From the NCBI GenBank assembly GCA_014534415.1, contig JACVRM010000056.1:1-11876 (forward strand): 11,876 nt of DNA. The letters are read 5' to 3'. The stretch comes from Thermoleophilia bacterium (lineage in GTDB: Bacteria; Actinomycetota; Thermoleophilia; Gaiellales; Gaiellaceae). The position numbers and the translations under genes were made by a program. Every line of letters starts with the position of its first letter. Within the stretch, counting starts at the first letter, position 1. Below the pieces are notes generated by a model. The model ran no database searches. It was not told the DNA's origin and saw only the letters and a program-made list of their open reading frames with translations. This document shows, one piece after another, positions 1 through 7,355 of the stretch.

Positions 1-95
1 GCACCCAGCAGCAGTGCGGCCACGAGGACCGGGTTCAGTCCGCCCGCTCTGCCGTGGGTCGCCTCGGGGTGGGAAGCCGAGACGGCCTGCGTCAC
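1..95 (-). CDS. Partial N-terminus of a putative membrane or secreted protein, runs off the left edge
   Basis: Reading leftward from the GTG at 95-93, the frame stays open to the window edge, giving about 31 residues that begin MTQAVSASHPEATHGR. A hydrophobic run, LNPVLVAALLLG, begins at about residue 20 and looks like the start of a transmembrane helix or signal anchor. The start was chosen because a TAAGCT box (108-103) lies 7 nt upstream of it, the same geometry as the likely leaderless starts of dcd, the aminotransferase and the kinase elsewhere in the window. No Shine-Dalgarno site is visible. The gene diverges from the small acidic gene at 224. The fragment is too short to assign a family; many transporters and glycosyltransferases start like this. 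Confidence 0.45.
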   Translation of the reverse strand, partial: MTQAVSASHPEATHGRAGGLNPVLVAALLLG

Positions 96-102
96 GGACG
101 CG

Positions 103-132
103 AGCTTACAAAACTTGACGCAGACCGGACAA
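103..132 (-). promoter_or_regulatory. Candidate leaderless promoter for the left-edge gene
   Basis: On the minus strand a TTGTCC box (132-127; 4 of 6 to TTGACA) is followed, after an 18-nt spacer, by TAAGCT (108-103; fits TAnnnT). The GTG start is 7 nt further on, so the transcript would begin at or one base before the start codon. The patch from about 105 to 145 is visibly AT-richer than its surroundings. On the plus strand the same patch offers a weak TTGACG (115-120) to TACGAA (137-142) pair with a 16-nt spacer that could serve the acidic gene at 224, but its -10 match is poor. This is inference from short motifs. Confidence 0.35.
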
Positions 133-210
133 CATTTACGAAGCTTGCTGCAGAGCGGCCACCCGTTTCGTTCCGGGACCCGGGCGGAATAGCGGACTCG
201 ACCCGCGAGC

Positions 211-218
211 GAGAGGAG
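211..218 (+). promoter_or_regulatory. Shine-Dalgarno site of the 58-residue acidic gene
   Basis: The purine run GAGAGGAG lies 5 nt upstream of the ATG at 224 and complements the 16S rRNA tail well. It fixes the start of the small gene and contrasts with several neighbours that seem to be leaderless. Confidence 0.6.
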
Positions 219-223
219 AACGG

Positions 224-400
224 ATGCTGGACGAGCCCCGCGACAGCGAGCGCTCGGACGAGGCCGAGGACATCGACGAGCTCATGGACGAGGCCCTCCC
301 CGAGCAGATCGACCGGGAGTCGATCGAGGACCAGCCGACGTCGGGGCCGGGGATGGCGGCCGCCGAGGGCGGCGAATCGGGCGCCGCGGCCGAGGTCTAG
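224..400 (+). CDS. Small acidic, probably disordered protein of unknown function (58 aa)
   Basis: The ATG at 224 is preceded by a strong GAGAGGAG ribosome site, and the frame runs to TAG at 398-400. All codons after the start end in G or C except one GAA, a very strong coding signature for this genome. The product has 20 Asp or Glu residues out of 58, three Arg, and no Lys, His, Cys, Phe, Tyr, Trp or Asn. Residues 14-36 (AEDIDELMDEAL onward) could form an amphipathic acidic helix; the tail is rich in Gly, Ala and Glu and ends AAAEV. There is no signal peptide or membrane segment, so it is probably cytoplasmic. Its stop overlaps the MMPL stop on the other strand within a CTAG. I do not recognise the family. 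The composition recalls the ubiquitin-like protein Pup, but the C-terminal GGQ or GGE required of Pup is absent. The gene is probably real; its function is unknown. Confidence 0.62.
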   Translation: MLDEPRDSERSDEAEDIDELMDEALPEQIDRESIEDQPTSGPGMAAAEGGESGAAAEV

Positions 401-2559
401 CCCGCGGCGCGCTCCGGCGCGCCCTCGACCTGGACGCGCGGCAGCCACTCGAGCCAGGGCGGCAGGTACCAGTTGCGGTCGCCGAGCAGCTTCATCGCGG
501 CCGGCACGAGCACGGAGCGGATCAGCGTCGCGTCGATCAGGAGCGAGACGGCGACGCCGAAGCCCATCTGCTGGAACATGACGAGGTCGCCTCGGGCGAA
601 CCCGGCGAAGACGGCGATGATGATCAGCGCGGCGCCCGTGATCAGACGCGCCGTCGACCCGATCCCGTACGCGACTGCCTCGTCGCTGTCGCCCGTCCGC
701 GTGTAGCGCTCGCGGATCCTGCTCAGCAGGAAAACGTGGTAGTCCATCGAGAGACCGAACAGCACCGAAAACAGGAAGAGCGGCACCCAGGCCTCGACCG
801 TGTCTACCTGCTGGAAGCCGAATAGCTCGTTGCCGACGCCCTTCTGGAAGACGAGCACGAGCAGCCCGTAGGCGGACCCCACCGAGAGGAGGTTGAGCAC
901 GATCGCCTTGAGCGGCACGACGAGCGAGCGGAAGGCGAGCGTGAGGAGCAGGAAGCTCAGCGCGAGCACGAACGCGAGCACGATCGGCAGCCACCGTTCC
1001 GTGACCGCGAAGTAGTCGATCGCCTCCGCGGTCTCGCCGGAGACGAGCACGTCCGCGTCGACGTTGGAGAACGCGGCCGGCACGACCTCCTCCCGGAGGC
1101 GCTCGACCGCCTGGATGACCTGCTCGTCGCGGCTGTCGCCGGCCGGCAGCGCCTCGACGACCGCGAGGCGCGCCTCCTCGTGCACCTCGTCACCGACCCG
1201 GCGGAATGCCGACTCGCCGCGCATCTCGGACTGCAGCCGCCGGACGGCTTCACGGACCGGCGTGGACGAGACATCGCCGTCGACGACGACCATCACCGTG
1301 TCGACGGTGCCGACGCCGAAGCTCTCTTCGAAGGCGACGAACCCCTGCTTCGCCGGGAACCGGTCGGGGAGTGTGCGCAACCCGGCCTCGCCGGTCTCGA
1401 GATCGAGAATCGGAAGTGTTGCGGCGACCAGCAACGCGACGCCGGCCGCCAGGCTGACGGCCGGCCGCCGCGTCACCTGCCCGACGATGGCGTTCCAGAA
1501 TCGGCTCTCCGCGGCCGCCGAGCGTCCGATCACCGGGATTCGAAGCGCATTGACACGGTCTCCGAGCAGGCCGAGCACCGCCGGGAGCAGCGTCAGCGCC
1601 GCGAGCACGGAGACGATCCCGACGAGGATGGCACCCAGTGCAAGGCTCCGGAAAATCGTGCTCGGCACGAGCAGCAGGCCCGTCATCGCGAGCACGTAGG
1701 CGATCCCGCTGAAGACGACCGCGCGGCTCGCAGTCGCGCCGGATGCCGCGATCGCGTCGTGTTCCGCCCGGCCGGCGAGCCGCTCTTCGCGGAAGCGGGA
1801 CAGCACGAACAGCGTGTAGTCGATACCGAGCGCGAGGCCCATGCCCGTCAGCATGTTCACGACGAAGATCGAGAGGTCCCACACCTGGCCGACGACCGCC
1901 GTGAGCGCCAGCGCCACGACGATGGAGACGAGCGCCATGAGCAGCGGCAGCAGGCCTGCGACGACCGCGCCGAACACGAGCAGGAGGATCACGAGCGCCG
2001 CAGGCAGACCGAAGAACAGCTCGCCGTTCTGCAGGTCTTCCTCGGAGAGCTTCGAGAAGTCGTGATCGGCCGTCCACTCGCCGGTGATCTCGACGTCGAA
2101 CCGGCCGGCATCGAGCGACTCGACGCGCTCGATGACGTCGACGATCGCGCTTTCGGCGTCATGCTCCAGGCGGAGCAGGATGAGCCGCGCGTGACGGTCG
2201 GGCGACGCGGACGTCTCGTCCGGTACGCCGCGATTCGAGACGACCGTCACGTCTTCGATCTGGTCGAGCGCGCTCGCGATCCGAGAGACCGTGTCCCCGA
2301 ACTCGGTGTCGTCGACGGTCAGTTCGTTCGAGCGGACGATCACGACGTCGGTAACCGCGTTCGGATCGGGCGGCAGCCGCTCGCCGATCAGGTCGTAGGC
2401 GCGATACGACTCCGGGTCGTTCGTCAGCTCCGCCTCACTCGTCAGCACGCCGCCGAGGAGCGTGCCGACGAGCCCGGCCGAGACACCGACGGCGGCGAGC
2501 CACGCGGCGACGACGCGCCACGGCCGCGCCGCGCTGGCGCGCGCGAGACGCTCCGTCAC
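397..2559 (-). CDS. MMPL/RND-family transporter (720 aa)
   Basis: This is a full-length inner-membrane exporter of the MMPL family (RND superfamily), whose members move lipids, drugs or other hydrophobic molecules using the proton gradient. It has the expected duplicated layout: one N-terminal helix (about 15-38), an extracytoplasmic domain (about 40-180), five helices (about 181-332), then a second half with one helix (about 365-386), a second extracytoplasmic domain and five helices (about 522-690). The paired proton-relay motifs are both present: GIDYTLFVLSRFRE (Asp247, Tyr248) and GLSMDYHVFLLSRIRE (Asp606, Tyr607). The end, DATLIRSVLVPAAMKLLGDR then WYLPPWL, is typical. It starts at GTG 2559, overlapping the SDR stop as GTGA, with no clear Shine-Dalgarno site, so translation is probably coupled. 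The substrate cannot be read from sequence. Confidence 0.93.
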   Translation of the reverse strand: MTERLARASAARPWRVVAAWLAAVGVSAGLVGTLLGGVLTSEAELTNDPESYRAYDLIGERLPPDPNAVTDVVIVRSNELTVDDTEFGDTVSRIASALDQIEDVTVVSNRGVPDETSASPDRHARLILLRLEHDAESAIVDVIERVESLDAGRFDVEITGEWTADHDFSKLSEEDLQNGELFFGLPAALVILLLVFGAVVAGLLPLLMALVSIVVALALTAVVGQVWDLSIFVVNMLTGMGLALGIDYTLFVLSRFREERLAGRAEHDAIAASGATASRAVVFSGIAYVLAMTGLLLVPSTIFRSLALGAILVGIVSVLAALTLLPAVLGLLGDRVNALRIPVIGRSAAAESRFWNAIVGQVTRRPAVSLAAGVALLVAATLPILDLETGEAGLRTLPDRFPAKQGFVAFEESFGVGTVDTVMVVVDGDVSSTPVREAVRRLQSEMRGESAFRRVGDEVHEEARLAVVEALPAGDSRDEQVIQAVERLREEVVPAAFSNVDADVLVSGETAEAIDYFAVTERWLPIVLAFVLALSFLLLTLAFRSLVVPLKAIVLNLLSVGSAYGLLVLVFQKGVGNELFGFQQVDTVEAWVPLFLFSVLFGLSMDYHVFLLSRIRERYTRTGDSDEAVAYGIGSTARLITGAALIIIAVFAGFARGDLVMFQQMGFGVAVSLLIDATLIRSVLVPAAMKLLGDRNWYLPPWLEWLPRVQVEGAPERAAG
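406..423. terminator. GC hairpin just after the acidic gene, possible terminator
   Basis: GGCGCGC (406-412), a TCCG tetraloop and GCGCGCC (417-423) form a perfect 7-bp stem starting 6 nt after the stop of the acidic gene. There is no T-tract, so it would be a hairpin-only terminator or a 3'-end stabiliser. It also lies within the last codons of the MMPL gene, and the GC-rich coding sequence could produce it by chance. Confidence 0.3.
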
Positions 2560-3446
2560 GTTGCTCGACGAAGCTGCTCGTCGAGAGGGACGAGCTCGAT
2601 CCCGAACGTGCGCGCGGCCGAGTCGTCAGCCGTCACGTTGTCGCCGGCCTCGAGCATCGTCAGCAGGTCGCGGGTGAGCGGGATGTTGCCGGGCAACCGC
2701 TCGGTGACGACCGCGTTCGCGCGCATGAACCACATCGGCACGTGCAGGCTCGGGCGGCGCAGGCCCATCACCTGCTTGAGCCGCTGCCAGAACTCGTTCC
2801 AGCTGACCGCCTCCGGCCCGCCCAGCTCCCACGTCCGGTTCGTCGCTTGGGGAAGCGTCAGCGACCTCGCGAAGAACTGGGCGACGTCGTCGATCCAGAT
2901 CGGCTGGATGCGCTGCGTGCCCGGGCCGGTGATCGGCGTGACCGGCGTCAGGCGGGCGAGCCTCCGGAACGTAGGCAGGATGCCGCCGTCCCGTCCGAAG
3001 ACGAAGCTCGGCCGGAAGATCACGTGGTCGATCCCGGAGCCTTTGACGTCCTGCTCCTGCGCCCACTTCGCACGGTAGTAGGGGACCAGCTCCTTGGTCT
3101 CCTCCGTGGTGCCGAGCGCGCTCATCAGCACGAAGCGGCGGATGCCCGCGTCCTTCGCGGCGTCGAGGAGTGCGCGCGTGCCACCGATCATGATCCGTTC
3201 GAACTGCTCGGGCTTTCCCTGCCGGATCGCGACGAGGTGCACGACCGCCTCGCACCCCTCCACGGCGCGGCGCACGCTCTCGGCGCTCGTCATGTCCCCC
3301 TGCGTCGTCTCGGCCGCGCGCACGCCGGCATCCTCGGCTTTCCCGGCCTTTCGCTCGAGTACGCGGAGCTCATGGCCGGCGTCCGCGATCGCGCTCGCGA
3401 CCTTCGGGCCGACGAAGCCCGTCGCGCCCGTGACGAGGACCTTCAC
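2556..3446 (-). CDS. NAD(P)-binding atypical SDR, NDUFA9-like epimerase/dehydratase family (296 aa)
   Basis: The protein has an N-terminal Rossmann fold with the glycine motif GATGFVG (7-13), a conserved GDMTSAESVRRAVEGCEAVVHL segment (50-71), a Tyr123-xxx-Lys127 pair matching the SDR catalytic YxxxK, and RPSFVFG (145-151). The QPIWIDDVAQFF stretch (181-192) and the overall length point to the atypical SDR group related to complex I subunit NDUFA9 and to NmrA-like proteins. Such proteins bind NAD(P)H; some act on sugars, quinones or lipids and others only bind the cofactor, so the reaction is not known. The GTG at 3446 has GGGAG 5 nt upstream inside dcd. The start overlaps the dcd stop as GTGA and the stop overlaps the MMPL start as GTGA, so the three genes form one translationally coupled unit. 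Confidence 0.88.
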   Translation of the reverse strand: MKVLVTGATGFVGPKVASAIADAGHELRVLERKAGKAEDAGVRAAETTQGDMTSAESVRRAVEGCEAVVHLVAIRQGKPEQFERIMIGGTRALLDAAKDAGIRRFVLMSALGTTEETKELVPYYRAKWAQEQDVKGSGIDHVIFRPSFVFGRDGGILPTFRRLARLTPVTPITGPGTQRIQPIWIDDVAQFFARSLTLPQATNRTWELGGPEAVSWNEFWQRLKQVMGLRRPSLHVPMWFMRANAVVTERLPGNIPLTRDLLTMLEAGDNVTADDSAARTFGIELVPLDEQLRRAT

Positions 3447-4018
3447 ACGCGCTCCCGCTCGAAGTTCTGCCAGTACCGGCTCGGCGTCGGGCCGCGCTGG
3501 CCCTGATACTTCGAGCCGAGCGCGCCGCTCCCGTACGGGGTCTCCGCCGCCTCGGTGAGCTGCACGAACGAGAGCTGGCCGATCTTCATGCCGTAGTAGA
3601 TGGTGATCGGGAGGTTCGCCACGTTCGAGAGCTCGAGCGTCACGTGACCGTCCCAGCCCGGGTCGATGAAGCCCGCGGTCGAGTGGATGAGCAGCCCGAG
3701 GCGGCCCAACGAACTCTTTCCCTCTAGGCGGGCCACGAGATCGTCGGGCAGCGTGATCCGCTCGAGCGTCGAGCCGAGCACGAACTCGCCCGGGTGGAGG
3801 ATGAACGGTGTCTCCTCCTCTACCTCGACGAGCTCGGTCAGCTCCTCCTGAGGCTCCTTGACGTCGATGAACGGATAACGGGCGTTGTGGAACACGCGGA
3901 AGTAGCGGTCGACGCGCACGTCGACGCTCGACGGCTGGAGCAGGACTTCGTCGTAAGGCTCGATGCCGATGCGGCCTTCGGCGAGCAGCCGGCGGATCGT
4001 GCGGTCGGACAGAACCAC
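3443..4018 (-). CDS. dcd: dCTP deaminase, probably bifunctional dCTP deaminase/dUTPase (191 aa)
   Basis: This cytoplasmic enzyme of pyrimidine deoxynucleotide synthesis converts dCTP toward dUMP for dTMP. The family signature is complete: LEGKSSLGRLGLL (98-110), HSTAGFIDPGWDGHVTLELSN (112-132) with the catalytic Glu at about 129, GMKIGQLSF (143-151), and the C-terminal GSKYQGQRGPTPSR segment (168-181) that closes over the nucleotide. From memory, it is close throughout to the Mycobacterium tuberculosis enzyme, which does both deamination and dUTP hydrolysis, so one-step formation of dUMP is likely here; this is inferred from similarity. The GTG at 4018 has no Shine-Dalgarno site and sits 7 nt after a TAGAAT box, suggesting a leaderless message. 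The 3' end overlaps the SDR start as GTGA. Confidence 0.95.
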   Translation of the reverse strand: MVLSDRTIRRLLAEGRIGIEPYDEVLLQPSSVDVRVDRYFRVFHNARYPFIDVKEPQEELTELVEVEEETPFILHPGEFVLGSTLERITLPDDLVARLEGKSSLGRLGLLIHSTAGFIDPGWDGHVTLELSNVANLPITIYYGMKIGQLSFVQLTEAAETPYGSGALGSKYQGQRGPTPSRYWQNFERERV

Positions 4019-4025
4019 GCGCGCG

Positions 4026-4031
4026 ATTCTA
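4026..4031 (-). promoter_or_regulatory. Probable -10 box of a leaderless dcd promoter
   Basis: TAGAAT matches the TATAAT consensus at 5 of 6 positions and lies 7 nt before the dcd GTG, in the only non-overlapping same-strand junction of the leftward block (33 bp after the pdxH stop at 4052). Transcription would start at about 4019, leaving at most one untranslated base. The -35 region is weak (TGATCA at 4054-4049 with a 17-nt spacer, overlapping the pdxH stop). It would separate dcd-SDR-MMPL expression from the upstream genes. Confidence 0.5.
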
Positions 4032-4051
4032 GGGCCGAGGGTTCGTCCTGA

Positions 4052-4654
4052 TCACGGCGCGAGCCTCTCTCTGACCCAGCGGTCGCCGTCGCGGCGGTAC
4101 TGGAAGCGGTCGTGAAGGCGGTCGTCGCGGTGCTGCCAGAACTCGTACGTCTCCGCGATCAGGCGGTAGCCGCCCCAGAAGTCGGGGCGGATCAGCTCCT
4201 CGCCGAGGTGCTGGCGCAGCGTCTCGACGCGCTCCTCGAGCTCCTCGCGCGACGGGATTGCCTCGCTCTGCCGCGAAATCCACGCGCTGAGCCGGCCGCT
4301 CAGCGGGCGCGTCTCGAAGTAGCGGTCGGATTCCTCGTCGGCCAGCTGCTCCACAGCGCCCTCGATCCGCACCTGGCGTCCAAGCTCGTACCAGTGGAAG
4401 AGCAGCGCGGCGCGAGGGTTGGCGGTCAGCTCGCGCCCCTTGCGGCTCTCGTAGTTCGTGTGGAACACGAAGCCGCGCTCGTCCGCCTGCTTCAGCAGGA
4501 CCATGCGCACCGACGGTGCGCCGTCGGCCGTCGCCGTCGCGACCGCCATCGCCTCTGGCAGCGGCACGACGCCTTGCGCGTCTTGCCACCAGCGCCGGAA
4601 CTGCTCGAGCGGATCGCCGAGCGCGTCGGATTCGAGGAACGGTTGCGCTCTCAC
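4052..4654 (-). CDS. pdxH: Pyridoxine/pyridoxamine 5'-phosphate oxidase (200 aa)
   Basis: This FMN enzyme oxidises PNP or PMP to pyridoxal 5'-phosphate in the cytoplasm, the last step of PLP synthesis and salvage. Visible family features are the N-terminal DPLEQFRRWWQDA (14-26), the FMN-binding stretch SVRMVLLK (48-55), FHTNYESRKGRELTANPRAA (64-83), RPLSGRLSAWISRQSE (116-131), and the C-terminal signature EFWQHRDDRLHDR (171-183) followed by the usual RLAP end. The residue before the signature Glu is Tyr170 where the common pattern has an aliphatic or Phe. Length is slightly short of the usual 210-220. The start is GTG 4654, because it overlaps the regulator stop as GTGA and gives a normal PNPOx N-terminus; the open frame further upstream is noise from the regulator gene. 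An AGGCGG lies 10 nt before the start. Confidence 0.95.
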   Translation of the reverse strand: MRAQPFLESDALGDPLEQFRRWWQDAQGVVPLPEAMAVATATADGAPSVRMVLLKQADERGFVFHTNYESRKGRELTANPRAALLFHWYELGRQVRIEGAVEQLADEESDRYFETRPLSGRLSAWISRQSEAIPSREELEERVETLRQHLGEELIRPDFWGGYRLIAETYEFWQHRDDRLHDRFQYRRDGDRWVRERLAP

Positions 4655-7218
4655 GCGTGCGCGACCGCCTGCTCGGTCTCGCGGAGCGCATACTCCGCCG
4701 CCTCTTCGGGCGACAGCCCGCGCCCCTCCTCGACGGCCGCCCGGTACGCCTCGTCGCCGAGATGCGCTCGCGCCTGGGCGACCGTGCGACCGTGCACCGC
4801 TTGCTCGAACGGGTCGAGCGTGAGCTCGATACGCTCGCACACGGCTTCTGCGGCACCGAGCAGCCGCGAAGCGCGGGCGCTTTCGAGCCGAGCCGCGGCA
4901 ACGGCGGCCAGCCCCTCGAGGGCGTAGGCGATCCCCTCGCGCGAGCCGATGCGGCTGAAGCGGCGCAAGCTCTCCTTCATCATCGCCGAGGCCTCGACCA
5001 GCGAGCCCCGCTGCCACGCGGAAAAGCCGAGGTTGAGCAGCGACCGCGCGACGCCCTCGTCGTTCGACAGGCGCCGGAAGACGACGAGGCCCTCCTCGAA
5101 CAGTGACGCGGCGCGCTCGTCGTCGCCCTCCATCAGCAGCATGTAGCCGAGATTGCCTAGCGCGCTCGCCAGCCGGAACGGATCGTCGAGGTCGCGCGTC
5201 AGCGCAAGCGCCTCTTCGTACAGCTGCCGTGCCCGAGAGCCGTCTCCCTCGACGAGCGCCGCGCCCGCGAGCGTTGTCAGCGCGCTCGAGACGCCACCCG
5301 GGTCGCCGAGCGCGCGGTAGAGGCCGACGCTTTCCGTCGCGAAGCGCTTCGCGCGGGCGGTGTCGCCGCGCCGCTGGGCAAGCGCCGCCGCCGCCTTGAG
5401 CGCGTCGGCCTGGAGCGTGGGCGGCTGGCCGGTGCTTCCCTCGAGCGCCCGTTCGAGCTGGGCGAGCCCCTCGGTGAGATGACCGCGGACGACCCAGAAG
5501 AACCAGAGCGCGCCCACGAGGCGGAGCTCGAGCTCCTTCGCGCCGCCGCCGTGCAGGAAGTCGAGCGCGGCCCGCAGGTTCGGGTGTTCGCTCTCGAGCG
5601 CGCGCAGCGCCCGCGCCTGGCCGGCACCGCGCAAATCGCCCTGCACGCCCTCGGCGAACCGGACGAAATAGCGGGCGTGGCGCGCGCGCAGCTCCTCGAG
5701 CTCACCCTGCTCGCGCAGCCGCTCGAGCGCGTAGTCACGGATCGTCTCGAGGAGGGTGAACCGGACGTCGTCGCGGTCGACGTCGCGGCCGAGCAGGCTC
5801 TTGTCGACGAGCGAGGCGAGCTCGTCGAGCGACGCGTCGCAAACCTGTTCCGCGGCCTCGAGCGTGCAGCCCGCCGGAAAGACGGCGAGGCGCGCGAGCA
5901 GGCGCCGCTCCGCCGTGATGAGCAGCTCGTAGCTCCAGTCGATCGTGGCGCGCAGTGTCTGCTGGCGCTCCGGCAAGTCCCGTGCCCCGCCCGTGAGCAG
6001 CTGGAGGCGCCGCCCGAGCCGGCCCTCGAGTGCGCGCGGCGAGAGCAGCTTGACGCGCGCAGCGGCGAGCTCGATGGCAAGCGGCAGTCGGTCCAGCCGC
6101 CGGCAGATCTCCTCGATCGCTGCCCGCTCGAGCTCGTCGTCCTCGAACGTCGGTAGAGCCGCGCGCGCGCGCTCGGTAAAGAGCGCGACGGCTTCGGCGG
6201 GCGGGAGCGGCGGCACGGAGTATTCGCGCTCGCCCGACAGGTGGAGCCGCTCGCGGCTCGTCACGAGCACCTTCAAGCCGGGCGCTTTCGCAAGCAGCCG
6301 GGCGACGGCCGGGGCCGCGGGCATCACGTGCTCGAAGTTGTCCAGCACGAGGAGCAGCTGTCGGTCTGCGAGGTAATCGTCGAGCGCCTGCGCGAGCGAC
6401 CGGCCCGACTCCTCGACGCCGAGTGCGTCTGCGGCGGCCGGCTCGACGAGCGCCGGGTCGGTGAGCGTCGCGAGCGCGGCGTACGAAACACCGTTCGGAA
6501 ACTTCTCGACGAGTTCGCGCGTCACCTCGAGTGCGAGGCGAGTCTTGCCCGTCCCGCCCGGGCCGGTGAGCGTCACGAGCCGGACGTCGTCCCGCAGGAG
6601 CAGGTCGCGTACGAGGCGCAGCTCGCGTGTGCGGCCGACGAACGGCGTCGGCGGAAGCGGCAGGTTCGCGTTCGTCAGCGTCTTGAGCGGAGGAAACTCG
6701 CGCGGTAGACCGTCGACCACGAGCTGGAAGAGCTCGACCGGTTCCTCGAGGTTCTTGAGCACGTGGTGACCGAGCTCGACGACGTCTGGGTCGCGCGCCG
6801 CTGCGTCGCGGGTCGCCCGGGTGAGCACGACCTGGTTGCCGTGCGCCGCGCCGGCGATGCGTGCGGCCGCGTGGACGGCGAGGCCGACGTAGTCGTCCAC
6901 GCCGACCACGCCCTCGCCGGTATGGAGGCCCATGCGAACACGCGGCTTGCGGCCGTTCGGCCAGTCCTGCTCGTCGAGGGCGCGCTGAGCGGCGGCCGCC
7001 GCGCGGATCGCATCGTCGGGATCGGTGAAAACTGCAAAGAACGCGTCGCCGTGCGTGCTCACCTCGAGGCCGCCGGCCGCGCCGATTGCTTCGCGCAGCA
7101 CCCGATGATGCCGCTCGAGGAGCTCGTAGTAGCGGTCGCCGAGCTCGCGCAGGAGTCGCGTCGAGGCCTCGATATCCGTGAAGAGGAACGTGACTGTGCC
7201 GGTCGGGAGCTGTCTCAT
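4651..7218 (-). CDS. Class III cyclase domain - STAND ATPase (NB-ARC-like) - TPR regulator (855 aa)
   Basis: A large multidomain signalling protein, probably cytoplasmic. Residues 7-140 are a class III nucleotide cyclase homology domain (GTVTFLFTDIEASTRL at its start). Residues about 187-480 are a STAND ATPase with Walker A GPGGTGKT (219-226), Walker B LLLVLDNFEH (288-297), TSRERL (320-325) and LPLA (378-381). Residues about 500-855 are alpha-helical with TPR-like repeats, clearest at about 603-762. The C-terminal LuxR-type HTH of many relatives is absent, so it probably does not bind DNA by that route. In the cyclase domain the metal Asp15 and Asp58, the specificity Asp109 and Arg120 are present, but the usual substrate Lys is Ser54 and the usual Asn is His116; activity is uncertain. 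I chose ATG 7218, with GAGG 4 nt upstream, over the in-frame GTG at 7233. Its stop overlaps pdxH as GTGA. Confidence 0.88.
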   Translation of the reverse strand: MRQLPTGTVTFLFTDIEASTRLLRELGDRYYELLERHHRVLREAIGAAGGLEVSTHGDAFFAVFTDPDDAIRAAAAAQRALDEQDWPNGRKPRVRMGLHTGEGVVGVDDYVGLAVHAAARIAGAAHGNQVVLTRATRDAAARDPDVVELGHHVLKNLEEPVELFQLVVDGLPREFPPLKTLTNANLPLPPTPFVGRTRELRLVRDLLLRDDVRLVTLTGPGGTGKTRLALEVTRELVEKFPNGVSYAALATLTDPALVEPAAADALGVEESGRSLAQALDDYLADRQLLLVLDNFEHVMPAAPAVARLLAKAPGLKVLVTSRERLHLSGEREYSVPPLPPAEAVALFTERARAALPTFEDDELERAAIEEICRRLDRLPLAIELAAARVKLLSPRALEGRLGRRLQLLTGGARDLPERQQTLRATIDWSYELLITAERRLLARLAVFPAGCTLEAAEQVCDASLDELASLVDKSLLGRDVDRDDVRFTLLETIRDYALERLREQGELEELRARHARYFVRFAEGVQGDLRGAGQARALRALESEHPNLRAALDFLHGGGAKELELRLVGALWFFWVVRGHLTEGLAQLERALEGSTGQPPTLQADALKAAAALAQRRGDTARAKRFATESVGLYRALGDPGGVSSALTTLAGAALVEGDGSRARQLYEEALALTRDLDDPFRLASALGNLGYMLLMEGDDERAASLFEEGLVVFRRLSNDEGVARSLLNLGFSAWQRGSLVEASAMMKESLRRFSRIGSREGIAYALEGLAAVAAARLESARASRLLGAAEAVCERIELTLDPFEQAVHGRTVAQARAHLGDEAYRAAVEEGRGLSPEEAAEYALRETEQAVAHA

Positions 7219-7297
7219 GGCGCCTCGTTGCACGATATCCCGCTCGGAGCTGGCCCAAAGACGACGCAGGGTTGCCCGCGCTGAGACCCATGGCGGT

Positions 7298-7309
7298 GTC
7301 CGTTCGGAC
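7298..7309. repeat. Short palindrome between the divergent regulator and aminotransferase genes
   Basis: GTCCG (7298-7302), TT and CGGAC (7305-7309) form an inverted repeat with a 2-bp centre, near the middle of the 198-bp divergent intergenic region. It could be an operator for either gene. A match this short in GC-rich DNA may be chance. Confidence 0.25.
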
Positions 7310-7355
7310 CGCTGTGGATTGCGTTTCCGCCGCGTGATCCGGCGTGCCCCGCCCT

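Noticed and set aside
224..400. The acidic small protein as the ubiquitin-like protein Pup
   Set aside because: It ends AAAEV, not GGQ or GGE, has no Lys, and is not next to proteasome or mpa/dop/pafA genes in this window.
54..581. Plus-strand open frame across the left intergenic region into the MMPL 3' end
   Set aside because: It runs in a different frame from the acidic gene, is dominated by Arg/Ser/Pro, and overlaps the MMPL coding end.
1180..3078. Long plus-strand open frame opposite the MMPL and SDR genes
   Set aside because: It is antisense to two genes with clear family motifs. Its composition (rich in Arg, Asp, His and Gln, no domain) is typical of the reverse frame of GC-rich coding DNA.
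4655..5017. N-terminal extension of pdxH from the in-frame start at 5017
   Set aside because: The extra 121 residues are low-complexity Arg/Ala sequence in an alternative frame of the regulator gene; PNPOx proteins start near GTG 4654, which also gives the GTGA overlap.
7219..7233. GTG at 7233 as the regulator start
   Set aside because: It adds only five residues and lacks a ribosome site; ATG 7218 has GAGG upstream and gives the usual short lead into GTVTFLFTDIE.
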